From NCBI GenBank assembly GCA_002840565.1, contig PHBK01000002.1:62001-126000 (forward strand): a stretch of 64,000 nucleotides of DNA, written 5' to 3'. The notes below the pieces were generated by a model. It worked only from the letters and a program-made list of their open reading frames with translations. It made no database searches and was not told where the DNA came from. The position numbers were made by a program, and so were the translations under genes. Each line of letters begins with the position of its first letter. Within the stretch, counting starts at the first letter, position 1. This DNA comes from Deltaproteobacteria bacterium HGW-Deltaproteobacteria-12 (GTDB taxonomy: Bacteria > Desulfobacterota > Syntrophia > Syntrophales > Smithellaceae). Below, one piece after another: positions 15,797 through 25,137 of the stretch.

Positions 15797-16249
15797 ATGA
15801 AGAGAAAAGGTGTTATAAAAAGCGAACCAGGTAGTGTTGATTTATTTGGAAATATCACTCCGCTGAAAACATGGGAACAAAAATATCGAGAGTATATTCA
15901 ATCCCCTACCTGGGAAAAAAAGCGCAAGGAAGCCTTAGAACGTGTAGATCATAAATGTCAAAAATGTGGGCATACACAATGGTCCAGAAAATTAAATGTC
16001 CACCATTTAACATATGAACGCTTTATGAATGAACTCCCTGAAGATTTAAAAGTGGTTTGTACGATCTGCCACAAAATTGAAGATGAAAAGCGTGCGCTCG
16101 AGACTGCGAAACGAAATTATGCTAAATTTCAAGACGCCAGGTTCGATGGTTGGGCGCGCGCAGTATATGGCGATGACTGGATGGTCTATCGCGATGAGAG
16201 TGATGTTTATTATGAATTTCAAGATTGGTTAGATAGAAATGACTATTAA
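15797..16249 (+). CDS. HNH endonuclease family protein
   Basis: This 150-residue protein has a zinc-bound HNH core: CQKCG (C54, C57), LNVHHLTYERF (H69, H70), NELPEDL (N79) and CTICHK (C88, C91). The preceding YIQSPTWEKKRKEALER is the usual lead-in of this subgroup. It is the outermost cargo gene, 41 bases past the SNIPE-like gene and 130 bases from the phage end. A role in defence or DNA metabolism is possible. The ribosome site is weak, so translation may be coupled to upstream genes. Confidence 0.85.
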   Translation: MKRKGVIKSEPGSVDLFGNITPLKTWEQKYREYIQSPTWEKKRKEALERVDHKCQKCGHTQWSRKLNVHHLTYERFMNELPEDLKVVCTICHKIEDEKRALETAKRNYAKFQDARFDGWARAVYGDDWMVYRDESDVYYEFQDWLDRNDY

Positions 16250-16305
16250 AAAGCAGCCAAAAATATTTATTCTTCTTTATTCAAAGTCTATTTGATTATA
16301 TATAA

Positions 16306-16381
16306 AAGTAAACCTCTCGTAAGGCATTCGTCAAGCATCGTGTAAGTGACTTATCGCAATTTCCGGTACTTAGTTATCACA
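16306..16381. repeat. Prophage end with tandem transposase-binding repeats
   Basis: Read inward from the end (minus strand), three related units begin with GTGATAACTAAGTACCGG (16380), GCGATAAGTCACTTACACG (16357) and GACGAATGCCTTACGAG (16332), spaced 23 and 25 bases. Spacing and the terminal TG fit Mu-type end sites. The exact terminus may be up to 12 bases further right, because the host reading frame meets a stop before 16381. Confidence 0.6.
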
Positions 16382-16386
16382 CCCCT

Positions 16387-17319
16387 CTACACATAGCGCA
16401 CAGAGTCGAGACCCAGCCCCTTGAGGACTTTCTTGCGCACCACCCCGCTCAGGATGGGGATCTTCATCAGCAGGTCGAACTTCTTGGGCGGCATTTTACT
16501 GTACACGCCGGCCTGAAACTTGAGCCACAGACGTGGAACGGATACGAAGAGCGTGGGCCGGGCTCGGTTCAGGTCCTGCAGGAAGGTTTCCAGCGTCTCG
16601 GCGAAATAAACCCGGCAGCCGATCGCCAGCACCAGATTCAGTCCCGTCATGGTCTCGAAGGAGTGGGCCATGGGCAGGTAGGATATGTAGCGGTCCTCTT
16701 GATTCAAGTTGAAGACGGCCAACTCGCCGGTGGCTGCGGCAGCCATATTTTTGAAGGTGTTTTCCACACCCTTGGGGCGTCCGGTGCTGCCCGAGGTGTA
16801 GAAGATGATCGAGATGTCGTCCGGGTCGCGCACGGGCCTGCCCTCGATGGGAGGGGTTTCCGCGATAATCTTGGACCAGGTCGGGTAGTCGTTGGGCGGG
16901 CTCAACGGGTAGGAGACCAGAGGCATCCCCTCGGGCACGCCCTTCTTGAGCCGGTCCCAGATGTCGAGCTTCCCCACGAAGAGGAGCCTGGACTCGCTGT
17001 GTGTAAGGATGTAGTTCACCGTGTCCGGATCCAGGGTCGGGTAGATGGGACAGGAAACGTGTCCGGCCATCCAGATGGCCATGGTGCTCATGATAAACTC
17101 TGCGCAGTTCTTCGACAGGATGGCGATGGAACTGCCCGCCGGGAAATTCTTCGCCTTGAGGTAGGCCGCCATGCGGCGGGACTCGTCCACCGCCTCTTTC
17201 CACGTATACTCCCTGACCTTCCCGTCGCCCAGCGGCTGGATCATGTAAACGGCGTCCGGCCGCTCCTTCTCGTGCGTGTAAAGCCGCTCCAGCGGCAGAT
17301 ACTTCAAGTCAATGGCCAT
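16387..17319 (-). pseudogene. Long-chain acyl-CoA synthetase, 5' part, interrupted by prophage
   Basis: The 310 residues correspond to the N-terminal half of an AMP-forming acyl-CoA synthetase (normally about 600 residues). The AMP-binding P-loop is YTSGSTGRPKG at 174-184, and SYLPMAHSFE and VSVPRLW are present. The reading ends GLGLDSVRYV and stops 6 bases from the prophage end, before the A5 and A8 motifs and the C-terminal lysine domain, so the enzyme cannot be active. The ATG at 17319 has a GGGAGGAA site. The missing 3' half should lie beyond the far end of the prophage. Confidence 0.88.
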
Positions 17320-17576
17320 ACTTTCTTCCTCCCGTGCGGTTTTTTTAAAGCGAACAAGATAAGAAATTACCAATTATAACAAGGATTATAGGGTTGTTGT
17401 TTTTGCCTGTCAAGGAATAATATTCACCATCATTATTTAATAAGAAATTTCCTGTGTGGGGGAAGCATCAGAAAAACGGTCTTGTGTTTCAATGGAGTAT
17501 GATCACGGATTACGACTTGAAAGCCTGTGTTTTCTTCGAGGTTGCCGGTCCTTGGATGAGCAGGAATAAATGCGCA

Positions 17577-17626
17577 GCCTTTTGACTCCAGGCGCAAACC
17601 GCCGTGGATGAAATAGACGTCTCCGG
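17577..17626 (-). pseudogene. Copy of the 3' end of an SDR gene
   Basis: About 48 bases match the 3' end of the SDR gene at 21355-21404 with five differences, and encode the same GDVYFIHGGLRL ending. Upstream sequence in the same frame does not continue the SDR fold. The rest of the 17320-17755 gap holds no convincing gene; a 100-codon frame covering 17433-17735 contains this fragment but has no supporting features. Confidence 0.65.
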
Positions 17627-17755
17627 TATGGATCATATCGATAAACCCGGGCAACACTGGTATCTTGATTTGCTTATCTTTCGGTATGTTGAAAACAGCC
17701 GGCAGGCAGCATCCTGCGCAGATGATACCATGCATTCTGTTTTGAGTGGAGCCCG

Positions 17756-19168
17756 CTAGCCATGTGTAAAAAACCTGTACCCGGTTTCTTTTTTGAGCTG
17801 TGCGAGGCGGGTTTGAAGGCCGGGGAGTGCTGCTTTTCCGGCATCGGTCTCTATGATGTTTTTGAGTTCCCTCGGGTCGGTCTGCAGATTAAACAGCTGA
17901 TCTTTCCAGGTTCCTTTCTGATAGGTGATGTATTTGTAATCTCTTGTTCTGACTGCCGTGATGCCGGGTATAGGGATCGGGAATACCGGGAAATGTTCGT
18001 ATAAAAAGGCATCCCTGCCTTCGAGGATCGGAGATTTCAAATAAGGGACAATGCTCTTGCCTTGCATGTATGAAGGGATCTCTTCGCCGATGATATCAAG
18101 TAAAGTCGGTGCAAGGTCGATGTTGAGTATCATCTGATCCCTTTTTCCATTTTGTCTTATGAGCTTCGGGTATCTTATAAAGAAAGGTATCCTTATTGAT
18201 TCCTCATACGCATTGCGCTTGTCATAAAGTCCGTGCTCTCCGAAGAGGTGGCCGTTATCGCCCGCGTAAATTATGACGGTATTGTCGAGCTCGCCCATGT
18301 GTTCAAGCGTGGCCAGCACGCGGCCGACTTGTTCGTCAACCGATGTGACGACCCTTAAATAGTCTCGATAGAGATTATTCATGGGCATGGGCGCCCCCAC
18401 AAAGATGTTATTATTGGTCAATGTCACCCATGTGTCGGATTCGGACGGCATGTGCAGGTCTTCTCCCGCATAAAGCTTTTTCATGTGTTGGGGTGGGCGA
18501 TAACCAAAATGCGCGGCCTTATGCGAAAGGTAAAGACAAAAGGGATTAACCCTTTTCTTTTCGATGAATTTAAGCGCGAAATCGGTAAGGTCATTGGTGA
18601 TGTACCTGCCGGGCCTTGGCGTTTCGACACCGTTGATGACCAGCGGGCAGTCATAATATACACCCTGGCCACCTTCTTTCGTGAAGGTGATGAATTCATC
18701 GACACCTCTCAACTTAGGCAGTTTATCGCCCGGCATATGCCATTTGCCGATAAAGGCCGTGTCATAGCCGGCCTTTTTAATTAGCTCCATAAATGTGATA
18801 TTATTGTCGTTCCACATCGTATGGTTTGTGACTACACCATGTGAGTGCGCGTACTGTCCGGTTAAGAAGCTTGCCCTGGAAGGGCTGCAAAGGGATGTGG
18901 TGACAAAGGAGTTTTTAAAATTTGCGCCTTCAGTGGCGATCCGGTCAAGATTGGGTGTCTTCACTACCGGATGTCCCATGCAGCTGAATGCGTCATAACG
19001 GTGATCATCGGTCAGAATAAAAAGAATATTGGGTTTTTTATCTTTAGCGAAAAGTCTTGTGGGAGAAAACGGCCCCATCATACCCATAACGGCTGCTGTA
19101 CTCGCGATCTTCAAGATCTTTCTCCGGGTAACCTTTTCTTCGAAAAACGTTTTTGGATGATTGCCCAT
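17756..19168 (-). CDS. Secreted sulfatase (Tat signal)
   Basis: This 470-residue sulfatase hydrolyses sulfate esters, probably of a sugar or glycan. The signature CSPSRAS is at 94-100; C94 would be matured to formylglycine. Metal ligands are in ILTDDHR (about 51-57) and YAGDNGHLFGEHGLYDK further on. The N-terminus has a twin-arginine motif TRRKILK (14-20) before a hydrophobic stretch, so export would use Tat; tatC and tatA/B are at 38.9-40.0 kb. The start at 19168 is chosen because AGGGGG precedes it and the earlier ATG overlaps the upstream gene. No sulfatase-maturing enzyme is in the window. Confidence 0.88.
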   Translation of the reverse strand: MGNHPKTFFEEKVTRRKILKIASTAAVMGMMGPFSPTRLFAKDKKPNILFILTDDHRYDAFSCMGHPVVKTPNLDRIATEGANFKNSFVTTSLCSPSRASFLTGQYAHSHGVVTNHTMWNDNNITFMELIKKAGYDTAFIGKWHMPGDKLPKLRGVDEFITFTKEGGQGVYYDCPLVINGVETPRPGRYITNDLTDFALKFIEKKRVNPFCLYLSHKAAHFGYRPPQHMKKLYAGEDLHMPSESDTWVTLTNNNIFVGAPMPMNNLYRDYLRVVTSVDEQVGRVLATLEHMGELDNTVIIYAGDNGHLFGEHGLYDKRNAYEESIRIPFFIRYPKLIRQNGKRDQMILNIDLAPTLLDIIGEEIPSYMQGKSIVPYLKSPILEGRDAFLYEHFPVFPIPIPGITAVRTRDYKYITYQKGTWKDQLFNLQTDPRELKNIIETDAGKAALPGLQTRLAQLKKETGYRFFTHG

Positions 19169-19182
19169 GATACGCCCCCTGA

Positions 19183-19743
19183 TCACAAGAAGAGCTTTGT
19201 ATAGGTGTCCATGTAGAAGTAATAAAAGCTGTGTCCGCCATTATAGAGAAGGATGAATGACATTATGAAGCCTATAATCATTACCAATGTTGGTTTGAAC
19301 TCAAAGACTTTAACGGACCGGTCGCCAGTGCGCCTTCTATAGATAATTCTGCACCATATTTCGGAAATCCCCATACAAAAAAGCGCAACAAATATTGTAC
19401 CCATTATGACCGCATGAAAGCAGACATATAATAATTCCGTCCATGAATATATTCCGATAAAATCGTATAGCACTTTTGCATTCCAGATGACGGGTGTGAC
19501 CATGCAGATCAAGAGTCTTTCTTTGAACGAGGCGCCCTGGAAAAAAGCTATTGTGTTGGCTATCATCGCACCCAGCCAGATGCTTAGAAACATTCCGGCG
19601 GCGGAAAGATTGGCAAATATATCATGAAGTAATTGAGGCTCCCACCAGCGGCTAAAGTTGTACAAATTGATGGAGACGATCATCAGACAAATGACAATAC
19701 CGGCAGGATAAATAATCCTTTCTGCTATCGACTTTTTTCCCAT
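19183..19743 (-). CDS. Multi-pass membrane protein of unknown function
   Basis: This 186-residue protein has about five hydrophobic segments (near 10-27, 45-66, 75-95, 103-125 and 150-172). It ends 14 bases before the sulfatase start, so they probably form one transcript. I recognise no family. It may be linked to substrate handling for the sulfatase, but this rests on position only. Confidence 0.65.
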   Translation of the reverse strand: MGKKSIAERIIYPAGIVICLMIVSINLYNFSRWWEPQLLHDIFANLSAAGMFLSIWLGAMIANTIAFFQGASFKERLLICMVTPVIWNAKVLYDFIGIYSWTELLYVCFHAVIMGTIFVALFCMGISEIWCRIIYRRRTGDRSVKVFEFKPTLVMIIGFIMSFILLYNGGHSFYYFYMDTYTKLFL

Positions 19744-19841
19744 GACACCCCCTCTAGGAATAATTGCCTTTCTGCTTTTTTGTAGTTAATCCGTTTTTAA
19801 CGGGGGCCTGTTCGCAGAGTGCGGGCTAACGAGTTCGCGAA

Positions 19842-21059
19842 TTAAACGCTGCGATTGATCACGTTTTCCTTCTTTAGAATTTCAATATCCTGTTTTGCAT
19901 AACCCAGTAGTTTTTCCAGGATCTCCTCGGAATGCTGACCCAACAGCGGGGCCGGGGCATAGACTTCTCCAGGAGTTTCGGAGAGACGGATGGGGGAGCC
20001 CACGATCTGCATCTTCCCCACCCGCGGCTGGTCGATTTCGACCAGCATATTGCGATACGCAATATGAGGGTCTTCACAAATCTCCTTGATGTTGTTGGCA
20101 GGCGAATGCGGCAGATCGGCCTTGCCCAGCAGTTCCATCCATTCTGTACGCGTCTTCTTCCTGAACTCCGGAATCAATGTCTGTTCCAGGTCCTTGCGGT
20201 GCCGGGTTCGCAACGGATTTGTGGCGAACCTGGGGTGATCGCCCAGATCCTCCCGATCGATCAGCCTGCAGAAGCGCTTCCATAAGATATCGTTTCCCAG
20301 AGCGATAATGATGTGTGAGTCGTCCCGGGTGGGAAAAGACTGGAAGGGAACGATCGAGGGATGGGCGCTGCCGAGCGGACCGGGGACCTCGCCGCTGATC
20401 GTGTAGCGCACGACAGCGTTTTCCAGCACGGTGAAAAGCCCGTCGATCATGGCCCCGTCGAAATGCTGCCCCCGACCGGTTTTTTCCCGATGAAGCAGGG
20501 CTGCCAATATTGCGATAGTCGCCTGATGCCCGGAAAAAATGTCTCCCACGGAGGAGCCGACGCGACACGGAGGGCCTCCTTCCGGCCCGGTGATGCTCAT
20601 CAATCCGCTGTAACCTTGGGCCACCATGTCGTAGGAGGGGCGGGCGTCGTAGCCCGGCAGCGAGTCATGCCCGAACCCGCTGATGGAGGCATAAATGATC
20701 CTGGGGTTGATGCGCTGCAGCTCCTCCCACCCGAAACCCAGTTTCCGCATCGTCGTTGGCCTGAAGTTCTCTACCACCACGTCCGAGATCTTGATCAGTT
20801 CCGTCAGGATTTTTTTCCCCTTTTCCTGCTTCAAGTCCAGCGCCAGGCTCTTCTTGTTGCGGTTCAGGCTGATGAAATAGCCCGAGTTGTTTTTCCCGCC
20901 GCTGCCGGCGAAAGGCCCGAACTCGCGCGCGTCGTCTCCATGCAGCGGTTCCACGTGGATCACCTCGGCCCCGAGATCCGCCAGAAACATAGTGCAGGTG
21001 GGCGCCGCGAGGACATGACTTAAGTCAACCACTCGAATATTTTCCAGGGATCTGCTCAT
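19842..21059 (-). CDS. CoA-transferase family III (CaiB/BaiF)
   Basis: This 405-residue enzyme has the family III fold features: VDLSHVLAAPTCTMFLADLG near the start, VVVENFRPTTMRKLGFGWEE, and the catalytic Asp at 173 in GSSVGDIFSGHQ. It transfers CoA between carboxylic acids; the substrate cannot be read from sequence. The neighbouring acyl-CoA synthetase and SDR suggest a pathway activating and oxidising an organic acid. It starts at an ATG with a weak GGAATT site. Confidence 0.9.
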   Translation of the reverse strand: MSRSLENIRVVDLSHVLAAPTCTMFLADLGAEVIHVEPLHGDDAREFGPFAGSGGKNNSGYFISLNRNKKSLALDLKQEKGKKILTELIKISDVVVENFRPTTMRKLGFGWEELQRINPRIIYASISGFGHDSLPGYDARPSYDMVAQGYSGLMSITGPEGGPPCRVGSSVGDIFSGHQATIAILAALLHREKTGRGQHFDGAMIDGLFTVLENAVVRYTISGEVPGPLGSAHPSIVPFQSFPTRDDSHIIIALGNDILWKRFCRLIDREDLGDHPRFATNPLRTRHRKDLEQTLIPEFRKKTRTEWMELLGKADLPHSPANNIKEICEDPHIAYRNMLVEIDQPRVGKMQIVGSPIRLSETPGEVYAPAPLLGQHSEEILEKLLGYAKQDIEILKKENVINRSV

Positions 21060-21301
21060 AATTCCAATTCCTCATTTTTAAGCTGCTGATAAAGGCTTCC
21101 CCACACGATGGGTAAAATAGAGTTCATCCGAATGGATAAGATATTGCTTCTTCAAGGCGAGAATATATGAAGAATAATTTTGGGTGTCAATTGAATTTTG
21201 GCCACAAAACAAACGGTGTGGTGTCGATGTGCTCAGTAGGGCGTGAATTGTTTATTGCGGATTGGCAGAGCGGCTCAGCTGCATTAAGTCTAATAACTTT
21301 G

Positions 21302-21339
21302 ATAGGCAGGTTTCGCATTAAAGGCAAAACCTGCCTATA
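21302..21339 (-). terminator. Hairpin downstream of SDR gene
   Basis: The inverted repeat ATAGGCAGGTTT/AAACCTGCCTAT lies 14 bases after the SDR stop. It lacks a strong U-run, so it may be a weak terminator or mRNA end protector. The rest of the 21060-21352 gap shows no gene. Confidence 0.5.
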
Positions 21340-21352
21340 CAAAATGTTTATT

Positions 21353-22147
21353 CTAACCTTTTGACCCTAGGCGCAAGCCGCCGTGAATAAAATAGACGTC
21401 TCCGGCCAGGGCTTCATTGCGGTAGAGTTCACCGACCAGGGAGGCCACTTCCGAAGGTTCGATCAACCGGCCAATGGGCACATCGGATACTATCTTTTCC
21501 AGGGCCTTTTGATCCATGCCTTTAACCATGGCCGTTCCGACATAACCCGGAGCCACGGCTACGCAGCGGATTTTTCCCGCCATGCCGCGCCGGAAGAATT
21601 CTGCGGTAATGACTTTGGGCATAACCGACATCGCCGCCTTGGTGGACGAATAGTTGATCTGGCCTGCCGTTCCGAGCGATCCTGTGGAGGAGATAAGGCA
21701 GATGAGGCCGGAACAATTGTTGTTGATCATTCTCTCCGCGCAGTCCCGGACCGTCAGAAATACGCCGGTCAGGTTAATATCAATGACGGACTTGAACTGT
21801 TCCAGGGGCATTTTTCTGACAACTTTCCCTGTTTCCTTGTCCGGGGAAAGCATCATGCCGTCTTTAATAATCCCGGCAAAAGGAGCTACCAGGTTGATTT
21901 TACCGAAGCGGTCAATGGCGGCATCGGCCAATTTTGCCGTATCCTCTTCGGTGGTGACATTGCAGACAACAGAAAGAACTTCTCCGCCCTGGGCTTTCAA
22001 TTCCGCTTCGGCGCCTTCCAGAAACTTCGGCAAAATATCGGCAATGACCACTTTGCCGCCATTTTTCACCCAGTATTTGGCCATTTCCAGACCGATACCG
22101 CCGCCACCGCCGGTGATAACAGCCACAGAATCTCTAATTTCCAACAT
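21353..22147 (-). CDS. Short-chain dehydrogenase/reductase (FabG-like)
   Basis: This 264-residue classical SDR has the cofactor motif TGGGGGIG at 12-19, a VIADI ending at strand beta2 (an Asp suggesting NAD preference), Ser near 153-154, and the catalytic YSSTK (Y166, K170). It probably oxidises or reduces a hydroxyacyl-CoA or other hydroxy compound. The start has AAAGGAGGAACT. It lies downstream of ilvD but is not part of the branched-chain pathway. A piece of its 3' end recurs at 17577-17626. Confidence 0.9.
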   Translation of the reverse strand: MLEIRDSVAVITGGGGGIGLEMAKYWVKNGGKVVIADILPKFLEGAEAELKAQGGEVLSVVCNVTTEEDTAKLADAAIDRFGKINLVAPFAGIIKDGMMLSPDKETGKVVRKMPLEQFKSVIDINLTGVFLTVRDCAERMINNNCSGLICLISSTGSLGTAGQINYSSTKAAMSVMPKVITAEFFRRGMAGKIRCVAVAPGYVGTAMVKGMDQKALEKIVSDVPIGRLIEPSEVASLVGELYRNEALAGDVYFIHGGLRLGSKG

Positions 22148-22288
22148 ATTGCCAGTTCCTCCTTTTTCTATTTATTCAAAATGACCCGCCCCGCAGCAAG
22201 CTGCAGGATGGATCATGGTTGGTAGCCTCTATCCAGTCGAAGCACGCTTCAAACTTCACTTCTCTTGTTTTCAGCGAGTGGCATTGAT

Positions 22289-23950
22289 TTAATCCCGGAA
22301 AACTGCTCCTGTCGACGCGGAAGTGACCAGTTTGGCATAACGGGCCAGGTAGCCGCTGGTGATTGCCGGCTGAAAAGGCTTCCAGGACTTGCGGCGCTTT
22401 TCCAGTTGCTTGTCGCTTATCTGCAGATGGAGAGTTTTGGCCGGAATATTGATGGCAATTATGTCGCCCTCCTGCACTAAGGCGATCGGTCCGCATTCAG
22501 CGGCTTCCGGGGAAATATGGCCGATGGCCGCACCCTGTGTGCCGCCGCTGAAACGGCCATCGGTCAAGAGGGCAACAGTTTTATCGAGTCCCATGCCGAC
22601 AATTGCTGATGTCGGTCCGAGCATTTCCCTCATTCCCGGGCCGCCCCTCGGCCCTTCATAACGGATGACAACCACATCGCCCCCTTTGATTTTGCCCCCT
22701 AATATGGCGGCGATAGCCAGATCCTCGGAATCGAAGACCCTTGCTTTTCCTACGTTGATTTGCATGGCGGGGGCCACGGCGGACTGTTTGACGACCGCGC
22801 CGTCCGGCGCCAGATTACCGCGTAAAACGGCGATGCCGCCCTGCGGGGAATAAGGCCTGCTCAACGGCCGGATAACATTGTCATCCAAAACACGGGCATT
22901 TTTTAAATTTGCTTCCACTGTTTTACCGGTTACCGTCAGCGTTTTTTTATTTATAACACCCAAGGCGCTGATTACCTTCATGACGGCCTGAATGCCGCCG
23001 GCGGTATCCAGATCCTCGATATGATGAGGCCCCGCCGGACTTAATTTGCAGATGTTCGGTGTTTTCTCGCTGATTTTGTTGAAGAGATTCAAATCGAGCT
23101 TGATGCCTGCTTCATGGGCGATGGCCGGAATATGTAAAACGGTGTTGGTTGAGCATCCCAGCGCCATATCGACGGCAATCGCATTCTGGAAAGCCGCCAG
23201 GGTGGCGATATCGCGCGGCCTGATATTCTTCCGGTAGAGCTCCATTATTTTCATGCCGGCATACTTGGCTAAGCGGTGGCGGGCAGCCTGAACCGCCGGC
23301 ACCGTTCCATTACCGGGAAGTCCGAGTCCCAGGGCTTCGGTGACACAATTCATGGAGTTGGCCGTGTACATGCCCGAACAGGAACCGCAGCCGGGGCAGG
23401 CGCAATCTTCCAACTGCTTTAATTCGTTTTGAGTCATGCGTTTTGATTTCACCGCACCGACGCCTTCAAAAACACTGATCAGATCCACCGCCTTTCCGGC
23501 AAGCTTTCCGGCGAGCATCGGCCCGCCGCTGATAAAAATGGCCGGAATATTTATGCGCAGCGCAGCCATGAGCATGCCGGGGATGATTTTGTCGCAGTTG
23601 GGAATGAAAACCAGAGCGTCGAAAGGATGAGCCGTGGCCATGATTTCAATGGAGTCCGCAATCAATTCCCGGCTCGCGAGTGAATATTTCATGCCGGCAT
23701 GGCCCATCGCGATGCCGTCACAAACGCCGATAACCGGAAATTCCACCGGGGTGCCGCCGGACATACGAATTCCTGCTTTTACATCCTGGGTGATTAAATC
23801 CAGATGGATGTGCCCGGGGATTATTTCATTGGCCGAATTGACCACGCCGATCAACGGCCGGACAATTTCTTCATCGGTATAACCCATGGCTTTAAAGAGC
23901 GAACGATGCGGCGCCCTTTCCAGCCCTTTCTTCATGAGATCACTTCTCAT
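22289..23950 (-). CDS. ilvD: Dihydroxy-acid dehydratase
   Basis: This 553-residue enzyme carries out the third step of Val/Ile synthesis, dehydrating 2,3-dihydroxy acids. Motifs are [17 protein letters not shown] (35-51), [10 protein letters not shown] (117-126) and [18 protein letters not shown] (185-202). The first cluster has PGH where [2Fe-2S] enzymes have PCN, pointing to the oxygen-sensitive [4Fe-4S] type seen in E. coli IlvD, which fits an anaerobe. It is the last gene of ilvBNCD and is separated from ilvC by a terminator-like hairpin. Confidence 0.95.
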   Translation of the reverse strand: MRSDLMKKGLERAPHRSLFKAMGYTDEEIVRPLIGVVNSANEIIPGHIHLDLITQDVKAGIRMSGGTPVEFPVIGVCDGIAMGHAGMKYSLASRELIADSIEIMATAHPFDALVFIPNCDKIIPGMLMAALRINIPAIFISGGPMLAGKLAGKAVDLISVFEGVGAVKSKRMTQNELKQLEDCACPGCGSCSGMYTANSMNCVTEALGLGLPGNGTVPAVQAARHRLAKYAGMKIMELYRKNIRPRDIATLAAFQNAIAVDMALGCSTNTVLHIPAIAHEAGIKLDLNLFNKISEKTPNICKLSPAGPHHIEDLDTAGGIQAVMKVISALGVINKKTLTVTGKTVEANLKNARVLDDNVIRPLSRPYSPQGGIAVLRGNLAPDGAVVKQSAVAPAMQINVGKARVFDSEDLAIAAILGGKIKGGDVVVIRYEGPRGGPGMREMLGPTSAIVGMGLDKTVALLTDGRFSGGTQGAAIGHISPEAAECGPIALVQEGDIIAINIPAKTLHLQISDKQLEKRRKSWKPFQPAITSGYLARYAKLVTSASTGAVFRD

Positions 23951-23974
23951 AATATTTCTCCTGGTTAAATCAAT

Positions 23975-24021
23975 TAAAAAATCCCCCTCGCGTCACCTTT
24001 AGATGATTAGGAAAGGGGGGA
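23975..24021 (-). terminator. Terminator-like hairpin between ilvC and ilvD
   Basis: On the minus strand TCCCCC and GGGGGA form a stem around a 28-base loop and are followed by TTTTTT. It would lower ilvD expression relative to ilvC or mark a processing site. Confidence 0.5.
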
Positions 24022-24028
24022 TGATAAG

Positions 24029-25084
24029 TTATTTCTTTCTTTTTTCCGGTCTCAGCGCGCGCACGGCGGCCCCTGCCTGCCAGAATTCAGATTCCCGCAT
24101 TTCTTTGAGCTCGGCATCCAGCTTGACTTTATAGTCCGGGGCGCTGTTGGATTTGAGGACAATGGCCGTTTCTTTGCCGGTGGCGACAGCACTGTAGAGT
24201 TCGGCAAATACCGGTTCCACGGCCTTGCGAAATTTATGCCGCCAGTCCAGCGCACCTCTTTGAGCTGTAGCTGAGCAATTGGCGTACATCCAATCCATGC
24301 CGTTTTCACCCACCAGACGGATGAGGCTTTGCGTCAGTTCTTCCACTGTTTCGTTGAAAGCCTCGCTGGGAGTGTGGCCATGCTTGCGCAATTCATTGTA
24401 TTGGGCCTCCATCATACCGGCCAGAGCACCCATTAAAACACCGCGCTCACCGGTTAAATCGCTGTATACTTCCATCTGGAAAGTAGTCGGGAAAAGGAAT
24501 CCGGAACCAATGGCAATACCGAGGGCAAGTGTCCTTTCCATGGCCCGGCCGGTGGCATCCTGATGCACGGCAATACTGCTGTTTATGCCGCTGCCATCAA
24601 GAAAATTCCTTCTTACGCTGGTGCCCGAACCTTTAGGGGCGACCATAATCACATCCACAAAATCAGGCGGGATGACCCCGGTCTGCTCTTTATAAACAAT
24701 GGAGAAGCCATGAGAAAAATAAAGGGCGTCGCCTTTTTTCAGATTTGCCTTCACCTTGGGCCAGAGTAGCATTTGAGCGGCATCGGATACCAGATATTGA
24801 ATAATCGTCCCGCGCTCTACAGCTTCTTCGATCGGGAAAAGCGTTTTTCCGGGAACCCAGCCGTCGGTGATGGCTTTATCCCAGTAGGATTTATCTTCCG
24901 GGGCCTGGCCGATGATAACATTTACACCATTATCCTTCATGTTAAAGGCCTGTGCCGGGCCCTGAACACCGTAACCAATTATTGCAATAACTTCATCTTT
25001 CAAAACGTCCTGAGCTTTTTTTATGGAAAACTCATCTGCTGTGATCACATCCTCTAAAGTACCGCCAAAATTTATTTTTGCCAT
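24029..25084 (-). CDS. ilvC: Ketol-acid reductoisomerase (class I)
   Basis: This 351-residue enzyme converts acetolactate and acetohydroxybutyrate to the dihydroxy acids with NAD(P)H and Mg. The nucleotide motif is GYGVQG (37-42), and the cofactor-specificity loop reads IGQAPEDKSYWDKAITDGW, longer than in the short-loop enzymes. Catalytic features APKGSGTSVR, LTGERGVLMG and the metal-binding MEVYSDLTGE are present. The length fits class I (about 340). It lies between ilvN and ilvD. Confidence 0.95.
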   Translation of the reverse strand: MAKINFGGTLEDVITADEFSIKKAQDVLKDEVIAIIGYGVQGPAQAFNMKDNGVNVIIGQAPEDKSYWDKAITDGWVPGKTLFPIEEAVERGTIIQYLVSDAAQMLLWPKVKANLKKGDALYFSHGFSIVYKEQTGVIPPDFVDVIMVAPKGSGTSVRRNFLDGSGINSSIAVHQDATGRAMERTLALGIAIGSGFLFPTTFQMEVYSDLTGERGVLMGALAGMMEAQYNELRKHGHTPSEAFNETVEELTQSLIRLVGENGMDWMYANCSATAQRGALDWRHKFRKAVEPVFAELYSAVATGKETAIVLKSNSAPDYKVKLDAELKEMRESEFWQAGAAVRALRPEKRKK

Positions 25085-25137
25085 ACAACCCCCTTTGATT
25101 TAATGAATAAAATTAATTAGTTGTGTTTATAATAAAA

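Larger units (their letters stand above)
1..16381 (-). mobile_element. Mu-like transposable prophage (partial, left part off window)
   Basis: Gene order and families are those of Mu-type transposable phages: Ner-like regulator, DDE transposase, AAA+ MuB-like ATPase, Gam, GemA, Mor, endolysin, holin, DUF1804 small terminase and large terminase, all leftward, with a divergent repressor. The right boundary lies between the HNH gene and a truncated acyl-CoA synthetase. The outermost TG of the repeat array places it near 16381, but TG dinucleotides up to 16393 are also possible. Portal, head and tail genes should lie left of position 1. Confidence 0.93.

Noticed and set aside
16496-17203. Minus-strand frame of 235 codons in another phase of the acyl-CoA synthetase
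   Set aside because: Rich in Arg/Gly/His/Pro as expected for an off-phase frame; the synthetase frame has the motifs.
17433-17735. 100-codon frame as a separate gene
   Set aside because: Only the short SDR-like piece is recognisable; no ribosome site or fold, so listed as a fragment.
20361-21023. Plus-strand open frame of 220 codons
   Set aside because: Antisense to the CoA-transferase; no independent support.
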